DNA from: Polytrichum commune | Taxonomy: Eukaryota; Streptophyta; Polytrichopsida; Polytrichales; Polytrichaceae | Assembly: GCA_950295325.1 (NCBI GenBank) | Contig: OX485804.1 | Span: forward strand, 55,120,001-55,168,428 | Direction of reading: 5' to 3' | Length of the DNA stretch: 48,428 nt | Shown: piece after piece, positions 44,321 to 48,428 of the stretch | Layout of the letters: each line of letters opens with the position of its first letter | Position numbering within the stretch: the stretch's first letter is position 1 | Notes under the pieces: model-generated | Told to the model about the DNA's origin: nothing | Seen by the model: only the letters and a program-made list of their open reading frames with translations | Database searches by the model: none | Program-made: the position numbers and the translations under genes

Positions 44321-45711
44321 CTAGTGTTCAATTTGTGATAGAGGAGTTTGTTCACGGCCCATAGCAATTTGAACTTGTCAAGAAATTTGCCGTAGATATA
44401 GGCTTTCTCCGCCTTCTTTAGAGCCTTCTCCCATGCAATGCTAGCATATTCAAGTAGCCCTTGCCATGTAGTTTGTTAGATCTTCTTGACATCCCATTTG
44501 TTGCTATTGAAAGCAAGGTCATTTCTCTCAATCTAAATTGTCCAAAGCATGATGTCTCTAAGGAGCAACCAAAATTTGGCATATTTCTTGGAGAAGAAGG
44601 AACCTTCTTCTCAAGAATCTCATGACCCCAATCAAGAGGCCTCCAAGGCCCCATTTTGATTTGCATTTGCTTTCATACTATTCACAATTTCAATGGAAAT
44701 ACCCCATAACCTTCCAACCAACCTATGATCCCAAAACCTATGTGCAATACTTTCTATGATTTCAAGGGCACATGTGTCATTTGTCATCCATATTGGTTAC
44801 ATATCTTGCATCCCAAGAGTTAACTGCCACTGCCTTGTGCCACAAGGACCAAGTGAACACCCCTCCTTTTGTGCTTCTCATAATATCCCAAACATTCTCC
44901 CACTTGAGATTGAAATTAGGAATCAAAAGCCACCCTTTCCTCAACCATAGCCTTAGGGCACGGGTTTCTTTTGTTGTAGTAGGTTTTTGCCAATCATCAT
45001 GGTGTAGCACAAAAATAATTTCTTGGACTACCCCTCAAACCTTTAAGGATCCACTTGAATGTAATCTCACCTTTCAACAAAGAAATCATAAGTTGGTTTC
45101 TTGGGGCCTTTACTGATTCCCATGATTCTACCAATTTAAACCACCTTGGTTTCATGCTTGCCATGACCTCTCTAGGTGTTTCCATATTGATCATATGAGA
45201 GTGGTGTAGTACATGAAAATATTGGAGGGTAGGAGGAGGAAAAAGAGCCAACGATTGTTTGTTAAGGACATAGCTAAAGAATTTGCAACTTTGAAACTAG
45301 CCACATGGTGTGCCTCCTCAACTCTCAAGTCGTAACATTTCCTCGTGGTGCTTGGATTGGGAATAGTCATATTAGCTGCTTCCATTCCCCAGTGATGGAA
45401 GTAATTAAATTTTCAAAGTAGACATGTCTCACCAATTCATTTTGAATCTTTGGATCCTTGCTTGGGTGAATGTCTCTTTAGAAACATCCATCAAGGGCTT
45501 TGATTCCACTTGATCATCCAATCAGGCTCTAGAACATCACAACCTAAACTTGATAGGAGTACAAAGATTGGTGGTTCCCCCATCAAATGCTTTGGTCACC
45601 CATTTCACTATAAGACTTCTAGTGGCGGTTTCGGGTCCAATGGGGCCTAACCCTCCATAATTTAGCTTTGTGCAACAATCCATCCATGCCACCCTAGCCC
45701 TAACATGGATA

Positions 45712-46447
45712 CAGGGTTGTCTATCGCGACGTCCTGCCACCGTCATGACGTCATGACGTGTCGTGTCGGGGCGGACCCCTCCGTCACGACATAATAGGGT
45801 CCACGTAGGGTCATACTAGGGGGAAGCTAGTAGGGTGGGTAAAATACTTACCTTCTTGCCAAGGTGGCATCCAACGTGGCAGAAAAATCCGACGTGGATG
45901 TGCATATTTCCCTTGCCAGGTAAATCATTTTGCCTTTGTGTTTATCATTCTGTTAAAATCAAAGTAGTAAAATATGACAAATGAGGGTGTGGGGGGGAGG
46001 GGAACGGAGCGGACGGGGACGGGAACGGGGGCGGGAACGGATGCGGACGGGGGGAACGCCGGATGGAGGGCCGGATGGGGGCCGGATGGGGTACGGATGG
46101 GGGCCGGATTGGGGTTCGGATTGGGGGGGGGACCGGGTTCGGATGGGGAGGGGATGAGGGCCAGATGGGGGAGGGGAACGTAGGGAGCGGGGGGAACGGG
46201 GGGGGGGGACGGGCGCTAGTAATTTTTTTCCCACTTTACCTCTACTTTGCTGACATGGCACCATACGTGGACATCGTAAATCCTACATGTCCTGATTGGG
46301 GTAATGTAATTACACAAAAAAATACGGTAAAATTCAAGTTTGTCAGGATAAAGACGGCATCCGGCATAATGTCGTGACATATACGTGTCGTGACGCCACG
46401 ACATTATGTCGGGATTAGCCTCCGTCACGACACAATAGACAACCCTG
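45712..46447. mobile_element. hAT MITE inside the L1 relic
   Basis: It begins CAGGGTTGTCTATCGCGACG and ends CACAATAGACAACCCTG, with a perfect 8-bp duplication CATGGATA (45704-45711, 46448-46455). CAGGG-type ends and an 8-bp target are diagnostic of hAT. Subterminal CGACAT/ATGTCG and GTCGTGACG motifs repeat at both ends, as hAT transposase-binding sites often do. No transposase. Confidence 0.92.
45985..46214. repeat. G-rich minisatellite inside the hAT MITE
   Basis: An irregular array of GGGAACGG, GGGCCGGATGG and GGGTTCGGATTG units with almost no C/T tracts on the plus strand. Many G-runs of three or more could form G-quadruplexes. Open frames here are composition artefacts. Confidence 0.85.
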
Positions 46448-46949
46448 CATGGATAAGTTGACCTTCCCATAGATAACTCCTTAGCACATTTTATATATAT
46501 TTTATGGTTTTCCATGTTCATGCCCATACTGACATAAATATAAAAAAATGGATGCAATACTTGATTAACTATAAGTTCCTTCTGCAAAAGATAAGTGTCT
46601 AGTGCCCCAATTGGTGAGCTTCTTCCAAACTTTACCTATGAGGAATTCATCCACATTCTGCACTTCAAAGGAGACGCCAACTTTTTCTCCAAAAAGTTCC
46701 AAAATATCCCTTGCTTGAATTGGGAACCATGGATGACAACATCATCTGCCACACACAAGAGTTGTACATGTAGAAGGCCAAGAAGGCTTTTGCGTTTGAA
46801 CATTGCTTATTGCTCCTATGAGATCACTCTAAGCTTGCCCAAGTCTCTGAGGGCACGGACAAGGGCAAGGTTACTCCGCCTCCTTCCCAAAATCAAACTG
46901 TTGATCACCATGATGCCAACAACACTAGTGCAGTTGGATTAATGCATGT

Positions 46950-47698
46950 GACCATTGTTGCCTTGGACCTACCCCCGCATTGACCACCTAGAGTGGAGTA
47001 GTGTAAACAAGAGCACCAAGATCACATAACGAAGGAGGCGACCTTGTGTGCATCGGCTTGAGCCATTGCAGAGTTTGATGTTGCGACTCTAACAAAAACG
47101 GAGCAGATACGACAACAAAATGCCTGTAGCTTATTCACAATGGAGGATCACTTAGTTACTCGTAGCATAACAAAAACATGGCTTACCTTGAGAGGAAGCA
47201 TGAACTCGCTTGTTTAGAGCATGAGCTTGATGTCGAACTCCTTGCACTCTCCAACCACAATCTTGCACCACCTTCAACCCCCTTACCCCTTATGTATGCA
47301 TCTCAACACCCAAATACCTTAACTTCTTGGATTAAGGTGTTGCTTCCATGATTGAATGAATAATCGGCCAAGGTGGATGAGTAACGTCGACAACAAATAC
47401 ATTCACGGGTTTAAAAATTCTTTTCAATGGTGGGGTTGGAAACGAAGGCCCTTGGAAATACTCAATGGCATTCCCACCGCAACTATCACGGCTTTTGATG
47501 GCACGGGCAACTCACCGGGCGCCTACGTCAGGGCTAAATTCTAGCCACATAGGGGATTGGGAACAAGCCCAAGCACCCTCCATTTGAAATTGGCAGGCCT
47601 CTTTGTGTTGGCTTGTGCGCTAACAGATGAGGTCCTGTATGGTGGGCTGCATGCCTAAATTGCCATGCCAAACACATTAAAGTAGGTCCTTTGGCATT
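46950..47698. other. No recognised gene
   Basis: Short frames without domains. A segment near 47320 (AAATACCTTAACTTCTTGG) is shared with about 1640-1680. Confidence 0.4.
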
Positions 47699-47994
47699 GG
47701 TGTTGCCAACCACATGTGGGCATACTTTGGCACTTAGGGTGAGTTTCCATGTAGGCCGCTTGCACACCTATTGGTGTTGCCAACCACATGTGGGCATACT
47801 TTTACAGTTAGGGTGAGTTTCCATGCAAGTTGCTTGTCCACTCGTTGGTGTTGTAAACTACATGTGAGCATACTTTTATAATTAGGGTGAGTTTCCATGT
47901 AGGATGCTTGCCAACTCATTGGTGTTGCCTGATACACGTGGGCATCCTTTTACAATTAGGGTGACTTTCCATGTAGGCCGCTTGCCCACCCAAT
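47699..47994. repeat. 74-bp tandem array, four units, family D
   Basis: Units start GGTGTTGCCAACCACATGTG at 47699, 47773, 47847 and 47921 and contain AGGGTGAGTTTCCATGTAGG. The unit includes the end sequence of the family D element at 39545, so the array arose by amplifying a repeat end. Confidence 0.9.
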
Positions 47995-48428
47995 TGTCCG
48001 GAGAGATTTTCGAACATAATCGGTCAAGATTCTAGTGTTTCTAAGCCCTACCGATTACATGTTGACATCGTTTGGTTTTTCTTTAGTAATTTGGGGTATG
48101 TTTTATAGATTCTTCTAAAATGATTGGCAATTTTCTTTAAGTTTTGACCTTCAACCAATTATTTCTCACACTCAACCGGTTCATTTGTAACACCCCAATC
48201 GTTGCATCCACTAGCTTCGAGTGTGAATAAGGACAAACCCGCCCATATGTAGAGGGAATATGGTGGGGTAGGATTTGTATGTGTCAATTACACTAAATAT
48301 ACCAATTAGTGAGGGTGGGAAATTAAAGAAGATGATACTAAATTCCTTTACACTATGAATTAGTGCCACCAAAAGATCTTGGTTCTAAGACTAGGAAGCA
48401 TTGTTCATCTCGGCACTTGGCACTATTC
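47995..48428. repeat. Interior of family D copy 2
   Basis: GTGAATAAGGACAA and GGATTTGTATGTGTCAA near 48225-48285 match 39590-39640 of copy 1. The element runs towards or past the window end. Nothing else recognised. Confidence 0.45.

Larger units (their letters stand above)
44330..46840 (-). pseudogene. L1-type LINE relic: RT connection to zinc-finger region
   Basis: The minus strand in broken frames shows VWKKLTNWGTRHLSFAEG (RT thumb/connection, about 46560-46630). Beyond a nested hAT element come RVAWMDCCTKLNYGGLG and RSLIVKWVTKAF (45590-45700), EIIESIAHRFWDH...LWG (zf-RVT-like, about 44700-44770), WIERNDLAF-type sequence near 44510-44540 and TWQGLLEYASIAWEKALKKA near 44430-44470. This order is typical of the region after the RT in plant L1-type LINEs. 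A possible VADD active site near 46750 is too close to the next block to trust without a deletion. The APE domain and most of the RT are missing. Many stops: a dead 5'-truncated copy. Confidence 0.75.

Noticed and set aside
45959-46377. Gly-rich and Pro/Arg-rich frames of 69-104 codons
   Set aside because: They come from the G-rich minisatellite inside the hAT MITE.

Overview
The window looks like intergenic DNA from a large, repeat-rich nuclear genome of a land plant. Every recognisable protein is a transposon protein of a kind common in plants (PIF/Harbinger, pogo-like, L1-type and APE-type LINEs), and the rest is small transposons and AT-rich filler. I see no rRNA, tRNA, CRISPR array or bacterial-type operon and no clearly intact host gene. 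The species cannot be named from this sequence.

The centre (about 14.4-33.6 kb) is a Russian doll. A PIF/Harbinger transposase pseudogene on the minus strand is split by a very long LINE (15143-31317) flanked by a 12-bp target duplication (AAAGACTATGAA). The LINE is broken by a 1751-bp TG...CA element (17618-19368, duplication GTGGG) and a 3031-bp TG...CA element (23391-26421, duplication GGTAT). The upstream part of the PIF gene is cut by a sister of the 1.75-kb element (31442-33051, duplication ACAAG). Taking each insertion and one duplication out restores the LINE reading frame at both of its junctions, and at the PIF/LINE junction it brings the two parts of the transposase together in register up to a further frameshift.

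Read on the minus strand, the LINE has a long leader, an ORF1 with an RNA-binding-like region and hydrophobic C-terminal segments, and an ORF2. ORF2 carries an N-terminal 2A-like GDIHTNPGP motif, an APE-type endonuclease, a reverse transcriptase (YADD), RNase H, a CCHC zinc motif and a C-terminal PD...ExT...KxxKY segment resembling the restriction-like endonuclease of R2-type elements. Two endonucleases in one LINE is the layout described for Dualen/RandI of green algae. With nested insertions removed it is about 11.4 kb. It is dead through stops, frameshifts and an RNase H Glu-to-Lys change.

The 1.6-1.75 kb TG...CA family occurs three times (7785-9425, 17618-19368, 31442-33051), each with its own 5-bp duplication. 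All copies carry a 40-42 bp minisatellite, a CT-rich tract and a conserved small ORF whose differences between copies are largely synonymous in its core. They may be solo LTRs, but the conserved microprotein is unexpected.

The left flank (0-14.4 kb) holds Tourist-like and TA-duplication MITEs, one with an internal paralogous empty site, a pogo/Tigger-like transposase relic, a foldback element and a SWIM-type zinc-finger relic. The right flank (33.6-48.4 kb) holds a CACTA-type foldback MITE, a 141-bp hairpin MITE, a Mutator-like foldback, two tandem duplications, an L1-type LINE relic split by a hAT MITE with a perfect 8-bp duplication, and a 74-bp tandem array grown from a repeat end.
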